DNA from: Bacillota bacterium
Lineage (GTDB): Bacteria; Bacillota; Clostridia; Peptostreptococcales; Anaerovoracaceae
Length of the DNA: 6,990 nucleotides
NCBI GenBank assembly: GCA_016283945.1
Contig: JAEENW010000149.1
Location: 1 to 6,990 of the forward strand
Reading direction: 5' to 3'
In this document: in pieces, positions 1 to 5,774 of the stretch
Layout: every line of letters starts with the position of its first letter
How positions within the stretch are numbered: the stretch's first letter is position 1
The notes under the pieces: model-generated
The model's input: the letters and a program-made list of their open reading frames with translations, nothing else
The model's database searches: none
Told to the model about the DNA's origin: nothing
Made by a program: the position numbers and the translations under genes

Positions 1-640
1 TGTCGCCGCTGAGTCCGGTCCTGGCTCCGGTCTTGTTTCCGCCTATTCCGGTAAGGGAGCCGTTGAAGACATCGAATCCGCTGTAGGCATAAAGTCCACA
101 GGTGGTGCCTCCGTAGCTCAGATCTCCGCCGATCGCGGTCACGCTGCCCGTGAAATCGTTGCCGAAGGTCAATGAATGGCAGTTGATGTACATGCCGTAG
201 CTATCACGCGTGCTCGTTCCTGACAGGTCTCCGCTCCTGATGACGAGGCTGCCGCTGCCTTTAAACGCGACATTCCCGCTGCCGTACATTTGGTAGCTGA
301 GACCATAGGAGCTGCAGTTCTCATCCGCCGGCGCGAGCATGATGCTGTTCTCGCCGATCAGCTCTATCACAACGTCCTGACTTGATCTGAACAATATGCC
401 ATAGTATGCGTTTGAATAGTAATATCCCTGGCCCTCGTACGTGAAGTTGTCCAAGGTCAGAGTCTTGGTCGACGGATCGTAGCTCACGGTTCCGTCGCCG
501 AAGACATCCGAGGCGTTCGAGCTCGTTATCTCGGTATCGCCGATTTGGATGTTGTAGCTGGTGTCCGCCCACGCCGACGCCGCGGTCAGAAGCGTCAGGC
601 ACAGGGCCAGTGCCAGCAGTATCAATGATCGTTTGCGCAT
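1..640 (-). CDS. Secreted beta-rich repeat surface protein, N-terminal part (C-terminus beyond left edge)
   Basis: This reading frame stays open from the ATG at 640 to the window edge and covers 213 residues. Residues 1-25 are a classical Sec signal peptide: basic MRKR, a leucine-rich core, and Ala-x-Ala sites ending at A23 or A25. The mature part is rich in Gly, Ser, Thr and Tyr. Residues 43-65 (ASDVFGDG, then YDPSTKTLTLDNF) match a motif I know from large surface proteins of gut Firmicutes and Actinobacteria, often labelled carbohydrate-binding. A repeat appears at GSVTAIGGD (165-173) and GSLTGIGGN (194-202), 29 residues apart, suggesting stacked beta-turns as in a beta-helix. The start is supported by an AAAGGGGG ribosome site about 8 bases upstream. 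No catalytic motif is visible. Wall-anchoring signals, if any, lie off the window. The function, adhesion or glycan binding, is inferred. Confidence 0.85.
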   Translation of the reverse strand, partial: MRKRSLILLALALCLTLLTAASAWADTSYNIQIGDTEITSSNASDVFGDGTVSYDPSTKTLTLDNFTYEGQGYYYSNAYYGILFRSSQDVVIELIGENSIMLAPADENCSSYGLSYQMYGSGNVAFKGSGSLVIRSGDLSGTSTRDSYGMYINCHSLTFGNDFTGSVTAIGGDLSYGGTTCGLYAYSGFDVFNGSLTGIGGNKTGARTGLSGD

Positions 641-685
641 CTTGGGACCCCCTTTAATGTGCATAAAAAATACTTGTTCAGAGTG

Positions 686-694
686 ATTTTAGCA
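686..694 (-). promoter_or_regulatory. Extended -10 promoter of the surface-protein gene
   Basis: On the minus strand this reads TGCTAAAAT, an extended -10 element (TGn plus TAAAAT). It would start transcription near 679, giving a leader of about 39 bases before the ATG at 640. No good -35 lies at 17 bases. A TTGACC at 704-709 is only 12 bases from the hexamer, which is too close, so the promoter may rely on the extended -10 and on an activator bound at 725-764. Confidence 0.5.
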
Positions 695-724
695 TACAAA
701 AGGGGTCAATTTCACAGCTGCGGC

Positions 725-764
725 CGTGACAGTTTTGTCACGTATCGTGCCTAAAATTGGCACG
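725..764. promoter_or_regulatory. Tandem palindromes, putative operator
   Basis: Two inverted repeats lie side by side. The first, 725-742, is CGTGACA, a 4-base spacer, then TGTCACG. The second, 746-764, is CGTGCC, a 7-base spacer, then GGCACG. Both begin with CGTG and end with CACG, so they share half-sites, and their centres are about 21 bases apart (two helical turns). They sit roughly 54 and 75 bases upstream of the predicted start of the surface-protein transcript, a typical activator position. Neither is followed by a T-run, so they are unlikely to be terminators. GTGA and TCAC in the first are separated by 8 bases, not the 6 of a CRP/FNR site. The cognate regulator is unknown. Confidence 0.5.
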
Positions 765-774
765 CAAATGACAT

Positions 775-805
775 GAAAAGGCCGGACCCCGCGCGGGGAT
801 CCGGC
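775..805 (-). terminator. Rho-independent terminator of the peptidase-transporter operon
   Basis: Read on the minus strand, GCCGGA/TCCGGC arms and an inner CCCC/GGGG stem separated by one bulged A enclose a GCGC loop (781-805). The stem is followed at once by CTTTTC (775-780). It lies about 60 bases after the transporter stop. The T-run is short, but the stem is very stable. A weaker imperfect 9-bp stem at 840-859 also lies in this gap. Confidence 0.7.
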
Positions 806-865
806 TCATGTTTGTCAGTACTTCGCTGTATGGCGTGAAGCGCTCCGCCTGCGGGGCGCCCATTA

Positions 866-2071
866 TCAAACGCTCCTCTTCGGCATCCTTCCGGTCTTGA
901 TCGTGGCGGCGTAGGCGCTGTTGCAGAGGCCCAGTACCGCGGAGATGATGAAGAGCGTTTCGATGCCAAGCGTCCTCCATATCCAGCCTCCGAAGAGGGC
1001 GACCAGTATGGTTATCAGGTGGTTGACTGAGACGCCGGTGGATATGGTCGCGCGGCACTCCTCGTCGCTGTCCGAGATATCCCTGACGTAGACGCTGGAG
1101 GCCATCGAGGCCATGGATATGACCGAGTCGAGCAGGTAGTTCACGCAGCAGACGATGAAGGCCACGTCTCTGGGGAATATGTGGTGCGCGAACCCGTACA
1201 GGAAGCACACGCCCACCAGTATGACCGTGTCCATGATCATCACTATGCGGTAGCCGAGGCGGTCGATGATCTGGCCGATCTTCGGCGCCAGCACGAAGCT
1301 CGCGACGGAGGAGACCGCGTAGAGCACGCTGATGACCACGGCGCTCGCGCCGTAGAAGAGGATCAGCACGTAAGGCCCGAAGGTGAAGAATACCTGCTTT
1401 CTTGCCCCGTAGAAGATCTCGAGCATGTAATACTTGTAGAACTTCCTCTTGAAGTAGAACCTGCTCTTGGACTTGTCGGTCTCGGTGCTCGAGCTGAGGC
1501 CGAAGCACAGCAGCATGGCCGCGGCCATCAGCACCGCCGAGGCGATGAAGAAGGGCCTGTAGCTGCTTACGTCCCCGGCGAGGGACAGCACGAGTATGAT
1601 CACCAGGTAGCCCACGAGAGTACCCGCGTGGCTTACCGCGTTGTTGTAGCCCAGGGACTCTCCGCCCCTGCCCTCCCTCGCGTACTGCAGGCCTATGGCG
1701 CTCTTCATGCCGAGCTGCATGTGGTCGCCGACAGAATAGACCAGGATCGCGAGTATGACGAGGGCCGCGGTCGGAGGGACCGCAGCCTGCATCACCATGC
1801 CGGCGACCATTATTACGGAGCCTATCTTGTAGATCTTCTCGGCCGAGAACTCGTAGAGCGCGGCGAGTATGAACACCAGCAGCAGGCCTGGGAGCTCCCT
1901 GAAGAACTCGGAGACTCCCTTGCCGACCTGGGTCAGCCCGACCTCCTCGGCGAGGTAATTGTCTATGACGCCCTTGTAGATCCCGTAGGCGAGGCCGGTC
2001 ATCAGTATCGACAGCAGCAGGTATTTGTACTGCGCGCCGTCCCTGTAGACCTTTTCGAGTCTTTCCTTCAT
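866..2071 (-). CDS. MFS transporter, 12 membrane segments
   Basis: A 401-residue integral membrane protein with about twelve hydrophobic segments (roughly residues 15-35, 55-74, 82-98, 101-116, 149-166, 172-192, 226-243, 245-262, 274-293, 302-322, 345-365 and 369-389). A charged central loop, about 194-215 and rich in Lys and Arg, separates the two six-helix halves, as in the Major Facilitator Superfamily. The loop after segment 8 (GQIIDRLGYR, 266-275) resembles MFS motif A. I chose the ATG at 2071 because AAAGG sits about 8-10 bases upstream; a GTG start 24 bases earlier is possible but would include that site. The gene follows the M20 peptidase after 78 bases on the same strand, so co-transcription is likely. 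The substrate cannot be read from the sequence; a peptide, amino acid or drug are all possible. Confidence 0.88.
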   Translation of the reverse strand: MKERLEKVYRDGAQYKYLLLSILMTGLAYGIYKGVIDNYLAEEVGLTQVGKGVSEFFRELPGLLLVFILAALYEFSAEKIYKIGSVIMVAGMVMQAAVPPTAALVILAILVYSVGDHMQLGMKSAIGLQYAREGRGGESLGYNNAVSHAGTLVGYLVIILVLSLAGDVSSYRPFFIASAVLMAAAMLLCFGLSSSTETDKSKSRFYFKRKFYKYYMLEIFYGARKQVFFTFGPYVLILFYGASAVVISVLYAVSSVASFVLAPKIGQIIDRLGYRIVMIMDTVILVGVCFLYGFAHHIFPRDVAFIVCCVNYLLDSVISMASMASSVYVRDISDSDEECRATISTGVSVNHLITILVALFGGWIWRTLGIETLFIISAVLGLCNSAYAATIKTGRMPKRSV

Positions 2072-2098
2072 CGCGTAAGCGCCTTTCTGATGCACAGA

Positions 2099-2125
2099 GG
2101 CGGCGCTCCGTACTGAAACGCCGCC
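2099..2125 (-). other. Intercistronic stem-loop between peptidase and transporter
   Basis: A perfect 7-bp GC-only stem (GGCGGCG at 2099-2105 pairing with CGCCGCC at 2119-2125) encloses a 13-base loop. On the minus strand it is followed by TCTGTGC, not a T-run, so it is not a convincing terminator. It lies inside the 78-base gap of the presumed operon and could protect the upstream message from 3' decay or partly attenuate read-through into the transporter. Confidence 0.5.
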
Positions 2126-2149
2126 CCTTTCCTTAAAACTGCTTCAGGA

Positions 2150-3508
2150 TTACTTTCCGTACTTCTTGATGAAGTCCACGAGGAACTCGGCTCCGCCCGC
2201 GAGGGTCTCGATGTCCATGTTCTCGTTGACCTGGTGCGCTCTGGTGCTCTCGCCCTTGGTGTTGTAGAAGGGTCCGAACCTGTAGACGTTGTCGGAGAGG
2301 CCGTAGAGGAACTTGGAGTCGGTGCCGCCGAGCAGCACGTCGGGAACGAGGGAGATGTCCTCGCCGTAGCGCTCCTTGCAGAGGCTGTAGAGGAGCTGGG
2401 CCGCGTCGTTCTGGACGTCGCCGCAGGGGGTCGGATTGTGAGCCTTGTGCGGCACGACGACCATGCCCTCGGGAACGATGCTCTCGAGGTAGGCGGTGAT
2501 GCTCTCGATGGTGTCGCCCTGCAGTATCCTGCTGTTGACGCCTATGCTGGCCTTCTCGGGCAGGATGTTGCCCTGCTGGCTGCCCTGGGCCATGGTCGGC
2601 ACGAGGGTGGTGTGGAAGTAGGCGGCGAGCTTGGGATCCTTGTCGATGATGGGGAGCAGCTCGTCCCAGTTGCCCTCGATGTCGGAGAAGAGCCTTCCGA
2701 GCTCCTTGTCCTTCATGATCGGGGCGAGGGCCTCGAACCTGGCCTTGACGGCGGGGGTGATGCGGTAGGGAAGCTGGTTGTCCCTGATGGCGAGTATGGC
2801 CTCGGCCACGTAGTCGAGCGCGCCGCCGCGGTGGGGAGTGGAGGAGTGTCCGCCCTCGTCGAGCCTGTAGATCTCGAAGTCGACGTAGCCCTTCTCGCCC
2901 ACGGCGATCTGGCAGATGCGTCCCTCGGCCTCCATGGAGGAGCCGGCCTTCATTCCGCCGCCCTCGTCGAGGGTGATGCCGCACTTGACGCCCTTGGCGA
3001 TGAGGTGGTCGGCCATGTGCTTGGCGGAGCTGATGGAGTCGCCGCCCGCGACCTCCTCGTTGTAGCAGTAGGCGAGGTAGATGTCGTAGTCGGGCTGATA
3101 GCCGACGGAGAGCAGGTGCTCCACGGCCTCGAGCTGGGCGATCATCTGAGCCTTGCAGTCGGAAGCGCCGCGGCCCCAGACGTGGCCGTCCGCGATGACG
3201 CCTTCATACGGGGGATAGGTCCACTTGCCCCAGTCTCCTTCGGGGACGACGTCCATGTGGGCCATCATGTATACGGGAAGAGCGTCGGACTTGCCGGTGC
3301 CCTTCCAGTGGAAGAGGAGTCCCGCCTTGCCGACGACCTCGTGATCGAGCTTCTCGGCGATCAGGGGATAGGTCTTGAGGATGTAGTCGTGGAGCGCGAA
3401 GAACGGAGCCCAGTCGGTGTCAGCCTCGTGGTCCTTGGAGAGAGTCGCGAACTTCACGGCGCCGGAGAGATGCTCGGCGCAGAGCTTCTGTGTGATATCG
3501 TAAGCCAT
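2150..3508 (-). CDS. M20 family zinc metallopeptidase
   Basis: A 452-residue di-zinc hydrolase with the complete M20 set: H84 in AHMDVVPE, bridging D117 in GRGASDCK, E151 (catalytic base) and E152 (zinc ligand) in YNEEVAGG, D181 in TLDEGGG, and H425 in RAHQVNE. The lid (dimerisation) domain spans about 200-320 and carries the conserved HSSTP (221-225). Length and the HMDVVP...WGRGA pattern resemble the carboxypeptidase S/PM20D1-like branch, whose members cleave or form peptide or N-acyl amino acid bonds; the substrate here is unknown. There is no signal peptide, so it is cytosolic. The start is firm: a TAGGAGG site (3514-3520) precedes ATG by five bases. It is the first gene of a probable operon with the downstream MFS transporter, suggesting uptake followed by hydrolysis. 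A dipeptidase or amidohydrolase role is also possible. Confidence 0.93.
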   Translation of the reverse strand: MAYDITQKLCAEHLSGAVKFATLSKDHEADTDWAPFFALHDYILKTYPLIAEKLDHEVVGKAGLLFHWKGTGKSDALPVYMMAHMDVVPEGDWGKWTYPPYEGVIADGHVWGRGASDCKAQMIAQLEAVEHLLSVGYQPDYDIYLAYCYNEEVAGGDSISSAKHMADHLIAKGVKCGITLDEGGGMKAGSSMEAEGRICQIAVGEKGYVDFEIYRLDEGGHSSTPHRGGALDYVAEAILAIRDNQLPYRITPAVKARFEALAPIMKDKELGRLFSDIEGNWDELLPIIDKDPKLAAYFHTTLVPTMAQGSQQGNILPEKASIGVNSRILQGDTIESITAYLESIVPEGMVVVPHKAHNPTPCGDVQNDAAQLLYSLCKERYGEDISLVPDVLLGGTDSKFLYGLSDNVYRFGPFYNTKGESTRAHQVNENMDIETLAGGAEFLVDFIKKYGK

Positions 3509-3513
3509 TTTAA

Positions 3514-3520
3514 CCTCCTA
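3514..3520 (-). promoter_or_regulatory. Consensus Shine-Dalgarno of the peptidase gene
   Basis: The minus strand reads TAGGAGG five bases before the ATG at 3508, a near-perfect match to the anti-SD sequence. It fixes the peptidase start and suggests strong translation. Confidence 0.85.
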
Positions 3521-3530
3521 GCTTTATGGC

Positions 3531-3547
3531 CGGGCAACCGGAGCCCG
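3531..3547 (-). other. Leader stem-loop of the peptidase transcript
   Basis: CGGGC (3531-3535) and GCCCG (3543-3547) form a 5-bp stem with a 7-base loop, extendable by one U-G pair. With the predicted promoter at 3556-3584, transcription would begin near 3549, so the stem lies at the extreme 5' end of the message. Confidence 0.35.
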
Positions 3548-3555
3548 ACGTTACA

Positions 3556-3584
3556 ATAATATATCCTCCGGGCGCTTTGAGCAA
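3556..3584 (-). promoter_or_regulatory. Promoter of the peptidase-transporter operon
   Basis: On the minus strand a TTGCTC -35 (3579-3584) and a TATTAT -10 (3556-3561) are separated by exactly 17 bases, the sigma-A optimum. The predicted start near 3549 gives a leader of about 41 bases ahead of the peptidase ATG. It diverges from the hydrolase promoter about 50 bases away. Confidence 0.6.
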
Positions 3585-3635
3585 CAGTTTATGTAGCGTA
3601 TGGACATAAAATGGCGCCTTATTCTTGTGCTGACG

Positions 3636-3644
3636 TGATACAAT
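3636..3644 (+). promoter_or_regulatory. Extended -10 promoter of the hydrolase gene
   Basis: TGATACAAT is an extended -10 (TGn plus TACAAT, five of six matches to consensus). No strong -35 is present at 16-18 bases. The predicted start near 3651 gives a leader of about 85 bases. This is the only good -10 between the divergent genes on this strand; a weaker TTGAGC/TATGGA pair lies at 3577-3604. Confidence 0.5.
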
Positions 3645-3655
3645 ATGCAGAAAAG

Positions 3656-3703
3656 CGCGCCCCGGGGGCGCGGCTTGAAAAGAAGAGGCGCCGGCATTGC
3701 CGG
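3656..3703 (+). other. GC-rich leader stem-loops of the hydrolase transcript
   Basis: CGCGCCCC (3656-3663) and GGGGCGCG (3665-3672) form a near-continuous palindrome that would fold into a very stable hairpin a few bases from the predicted 5' end. A second small stem, CCGGC/GCCGG with a 3-base loop, follows at 3691-3703. Neither is followed by a T-run, so this is not a terminator; a role in stability or attenuation is inferred. The ribosome site at 3724-3729 stays outside both stems. Confidence 0.4.
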
Positions 3704-3735
3704 ATCAGCGGTGCCGTGCCGAAAGGAGAAGCGAT

Positions 3736-4530
3736 ATGGAACGTACGGAATACAGGCTCCCGTCCTCGGGCGGAGTGCTCATACCCGGAAGCCGCGGAAG
3801 GATATTCGCGCAGCTCTATCTGCCCGAGGGGCTCTACCCCGCCCCCGCAGTCGTGCTCTGCCACGGGATCCCGGGCAACGAGAGGATCATGGACTTCGCG
3901 GTCTCGCTCAGGGAGGCGGGCTTCTGCGCCCTGCACTTCCACTACGGCGGAAGCTGGGGCAGCGACGGCAGCTACAGCATCACAGGCTGCTTCGAGGACA
4001 CCATGTCCGTTCTCGAATGGGTCGGAAGGAACGAACAGGGCCTCTTCGACCTGAGCCGCGTCTTCGTCTGCGGCCACAGCCTCGGCGGCATGATGGCCTG
4101 CAGGGCGATAGCCTGCTCTGATCTCGTGCGCGGAGGCGTCGTAATAATGCCCATGAACGGCAGGCACACCGCGGACGGCGCCCTCAGCGAGGTCCCGCCG
4201 AAGGGGCTGGTCGATTTCTACGGGGAATGCGCCCCATGGCTCAGGGATTTCGGCTGGGAGACGGTCGTCAGGGACGTTCATCTGCATCCCGACTGGTTCC
4301 CCTACGAGAGCTACGCCCCCGCGATGGCGGAAAAGCCGGTGCTCACCATAGCCGGGTCACGCGACACTCTCCTTCCGCGGGAGCAGAACGTCGACGTCCT
4401 GAACGCGCTCATCAGGAAGGAGGGGAAGGGACTGCTTCAGAGCCTCACCTTCGACTGCGACCACGGGATGAACATGCACCGCGGCGAGATCAAGGCCTGC
4501 GTGGCCGAGTTCCTCAGGACGCTATGCTGA
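3736..4530 (+). CDS. Alpha/beta hydrolase (serine esterase-like), cytosolic
   Basis: A 264-residue single-domain alpha/beta-hydrolase. The oxyanion-hole region is CHGIPGN (42-48), the nucleophile elbow GHSLGG (113-118, Ser115), the acid probably Asp210 in AGSRDTLLP, and the base His243 in CDHGMN. The segment FHYGGSWGSDGSY (68-80) is typical of the branch containing cinnamoyl/feruloyl esterase-like and S9-like enzymes. A cap of about 60 residues (140-197) lies between strands. No signal peptide is visible, so it acts inside the cell, probably on a small ester or acylated compound; the substrate is not known. The start is the ATG with AAAGGAGA seven bases upstream; an in-frame TTG at 3697 lacks such a site. 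It is transcribed alone, divergent from the peptidase, and ends at a strong terminator. Confidence 0.92.
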   Translation: MERTEYRLPSSGGVLIPGSRGRIFAQLYLPEGLYPAPAVVLCHGIPGNERIMDFAVSLREAGFCALHFHYGGSWGSDGSYSITGCFEDTMSVLEWVGRNEQGLFDLSRVFVCGHSLGGMMACRAIACSDLVRGGVVIMPMNGRHTADGALSEVPPKGLVDFYGECAPWLRDFGWETVVRDVHLHPDWFPYESYAPAMAEKPVLTIAGSRDTLLPREQNVDVLNALIRKEGKGLLQSLTFDCDHGMNMHRGEIKACVAEFLRTLC

Positions 4531-4535
4531 AAGCG

Positions 4536-4600
4536 GCCGGCCTGCGGCTCGGCCTGGGGCCTCTCCGCCGCGCGAAGCTCAGGCCGGGGCCGGCTTTTTT
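4536..4600 (+). terminator. Rho-independent terminator after the hydrolase gene
   Basis: A perfect 7-bp base stem (GCCGGCC at 4536-4542 with GGCCGGC at 4588-4594) plus an inner GGCCT/AGGCC stem (4551-4555 with 4581-4585) is followed directly by six T (4595-4600). It begins five bases after the stop codon and separates the hydrolase from the polysaccharide genes. Confidence 0.88.
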
Positions 4601-4651
4601 CGCCGGTCCAGACTGTCATTCCGTGGAGTTTTTCCCTTCCGCGTGTTATCA

Positions 4652-4660
4652 TGGTATATT
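4652..4660 (+). promoter_or_regulatory. Extended -10 promoter of the GH5-glycosyltransferase operon
   Basis: TGGTATATT is an extended -10 (TGn plus TATATT, five of six). The -35 region (TTTCCC near 4631) is poor, so an activator or the extended -10 may compensate. Transcription would start near 4667, exactly at the left arm of the leader stem-loop. It lies about 50 bases past the previous terminator, so the operon has its own promoter. Confidence 0.5.
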
Positions 4661-4666
4661 GTATGA

Positions 4667-4707
4667 GCCCGGCCGTTAGCTTTAGGGAACCGATCGAGCT
4701 GCCGGGC
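4667..4707 (+). other. 5' leader stem-loop ahead of the GH5 gene
   Basis: GCCCGGC (4667-4673) pairs perfectly with GCCGGGC (4701-4707). Inside, AGCT (4678-4681) can pair with AGCT (4697-4700), extending the stem to about 11 bp with a 4-base bulge. The left arm starts at the predicted transcription start and the right arm abuts the ribosome site beginning at 4708. It could stabilise the message or modulate ribosome access. It is too short for a known c-di-GMP riboswitch. Confidence 0.45.
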
Positions 4708-4719
4708 AGAAGGATGTGA
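4708..4719 (+). promoter_or_regulatory. Ribosome binding site that decides the GH5 start
   Basis: AGAAGGATGTGA resembles the extended anti-SD complement AAGGAGGTGA with one mismatch. The GTG at 4716 lies inside this element, too close to serve as start, whereas TTG at 4725 is five bases after it. The site therefore favours the TTG. Confidence 0.5.
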
Positions 4720-4724
4720 GATCA

Positions 4725-5720
4725 TTGCCTGAAAAGTTGAAGATATCCGCCCTGCTCCTCGCCGCGGTCCTGCTGCTGACCCTCGCGGCGGGCTGCTCAA
4801 AGGGCAGCAAAAGGAACACAGATCCTGCCTCGCAGGACGCCGGCATCCGCCCCCTGCACGTGGAGGGCACGGAGCTGAAGGACGAAGACGGAAACACCGT
4901 GCGCCTCACCGGCATGAGCAGCCACGGCCTGCTGTGGTATCCCGAATACGCGAACGCCGCCGCCATGCGCACGCTCAGGGAATACGGCGCCAACACCTTC
5001 CGCGTCGCCGTATATTCCAGCGACGAGGGAGGCGGCTACGTCCAGCGCAAGGACGACAGCCTCAAGCTCGCCTGCATGGCCATAGAGAACGCCATAGACG
5101 AGGAAATGTACGTCATCGTCGACTGGCACATCCTCAGCGACGGAAACCCGCTCGAAAACCAGTGGTTCGCCCTGGACTTCTTCGAGCAGATCTCCTCCCG
5201 CTACAAGGACAGCCCCAACATTATATACGAGATCTGCAACGAGCCCAACGGCCACGCGGGCTGGGACGACATACGCGCCTACGCCGGCGAAGTCATCCCC
5301 GCGATCAGGAAGAACGCCCCGGGCGCCGTAGTACTGGTCGGGACCCCGGAGTACAGCTACAGCTTCGACAAGGTCTTCGAGGCTCCCCTCGACATCGAGA
5401 ACGTGATGTATACCTTCCACTACTACGCCGGCCAGCACGGCAGCTATTACAACCAGCTCTTCGACCGCTGCGAAAAGGAGGGGCTCCCCGTCTTCGTCTC
5501 GGAGTGGGGCGTCAACTACGGCTCGAACGGCAAGCCCGCCCTCTCTCAGGGTGAGCAGTTCGCCAAGGTCCTCGAGCGCAGGGGCATCAGCTGGACAGCC
5601 TGGTCGCTGTGCAACAAGGACGAGGTCTTCTCCGCCATAAAGCCGGACTGCGACAAGCTCAGCGGCTGGGATGAGAGCGATCTCAGCGACGTAGGAAAGA
5701 TATTCTTCAGCGCCTTCTGA
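4725..5720 (+). CDS. Glycoside hydrolase family 5 endoglucanase-like lipoprotein
   Basis: A 331-residue protein counted from the TTG start (334 from the alternative GTG at 4716). Residues 1-24 form a lipoprotein signal ending in LTLAAGC, so the mature protein would be anchored through Cys24 on the outer face of the membrane; a short Ser/Lys/Asp-rich linker follows. The rest is one GH5 barrel. IIYEICNEPN contains the family signature, with acid/base Glu173; VSEWGV carries nucleophile Glu260. Other active-site marks are DWH (133-135) and FHYY (231-234). GH5 enzymes of this kind cleave beta-1,4-glucans by a retaining mechanism. There is no carbohydrate-binding module. The gene lies 54 bases before a BcsA-like synthase, so trimming a nascent exopolysaccharide is more likely than digesting food cellulose, though mannan or other beta-glycans cannot be excluded. 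Confidence 0.92.
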   Translation: MPEKLKISALLLAAVLLLTLAAGCSKGSKRNTDPASQDAGIRPLHVEGTELKDEDGNTVRLTGMSSHGLLWYPEYANAAAMRTLREYGANTFRVAVYSSDEGGGYVQRKDDSLKLACMAIENAIDEEMYVIVDWHILSDGNPLENQWFALDFFEQISSRYKDSPNIIYEICNEPNGHAGWDDIRAYAGEVIPAIRKNAPGAVVLVGTPEYSYSFDKVFEAPLDIENVMYTFHYYAGQHGSYYNQLFDRCEKEGLPVFVSEWGVNYGSNGKPALSQGEQFAKVLERRGISWTAWSLCNKDEVFSAIKPDCDKLSGWDESDLSDVGKIFFSAF

Positions 5721-5727
5721 CGGCGCT
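5709..5727 (+). other. Stem-loop spanning the GH5 stop codon
   Basis: AGCGCC (5709-5714) and GGCGCT (5722-5727) form a 6-bp stem whose 7-base loop contains the TGA stop. Only three T follow, so it is at most a weak terminator. It may set the ratio of glucanase to synthase message. Confidence 0.35.
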
Positions 5728-5774
5728 TTACCCCTGCCCCAGGACTCATTTGACCCCGAAAGGAAGCATTATCC

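Noticed and set aside
321..602. Minus-strand 93-codon frame inside the surface-protein gene
   Set aside because: It is out of frame with the open reading frame that has the signal peptide, ribosome site and promoter; its translation is Arg-rich with no features.
725..742. CRP/FNR binding site
   Set aside because: GTGA and TCAC are separated by 8 bases rather than 6, and the second palindrome has a different centre, so a standard CRP/FNR site is not supported.
1181..2116. Plus-strand open frame (311 codons) opposite the MFS transporter
   Set aside because: His/Glu/Arg-rich translation without family motifs; the opposite strand encodes twelve clear membrane segments.
2234..3559. Long plus-strand open frame (441 codons) opposite the M20 peptidase
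   Set aside because: It is an antisense shadow of a high-G+C gene. Its translation is a low-complexity Val/Gly/Leu/Glu-rich sequence with no motif, while the minus strand carries all M20 catalytic residues and a consensus ribosome site.
3645..4121. Plus-strand frame starting at ATG 3645 overlapping the hydrolase
   Set aside because: The ATG would lie upstream of the predicted transcription start; the translation is Arg-rich and overlaps a complete alpha/beta hydrolase in another frame.
4661..4715. c-di-GMP riboswitch ahead of the polysaccharide operon
   Set aside because: The leader is only about 50 bases and shows one bulged hairpin; the known c-di-GMP aptamers need more sequence and a conserved core that I do not see.
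4797..5438. Minus-strand open frame opposite the GH5 gene
   Set aside because: Antisense shadow rich in Val, Ala and Gly; the plus strand has the full GH5 signature and a lipoprotein signal.
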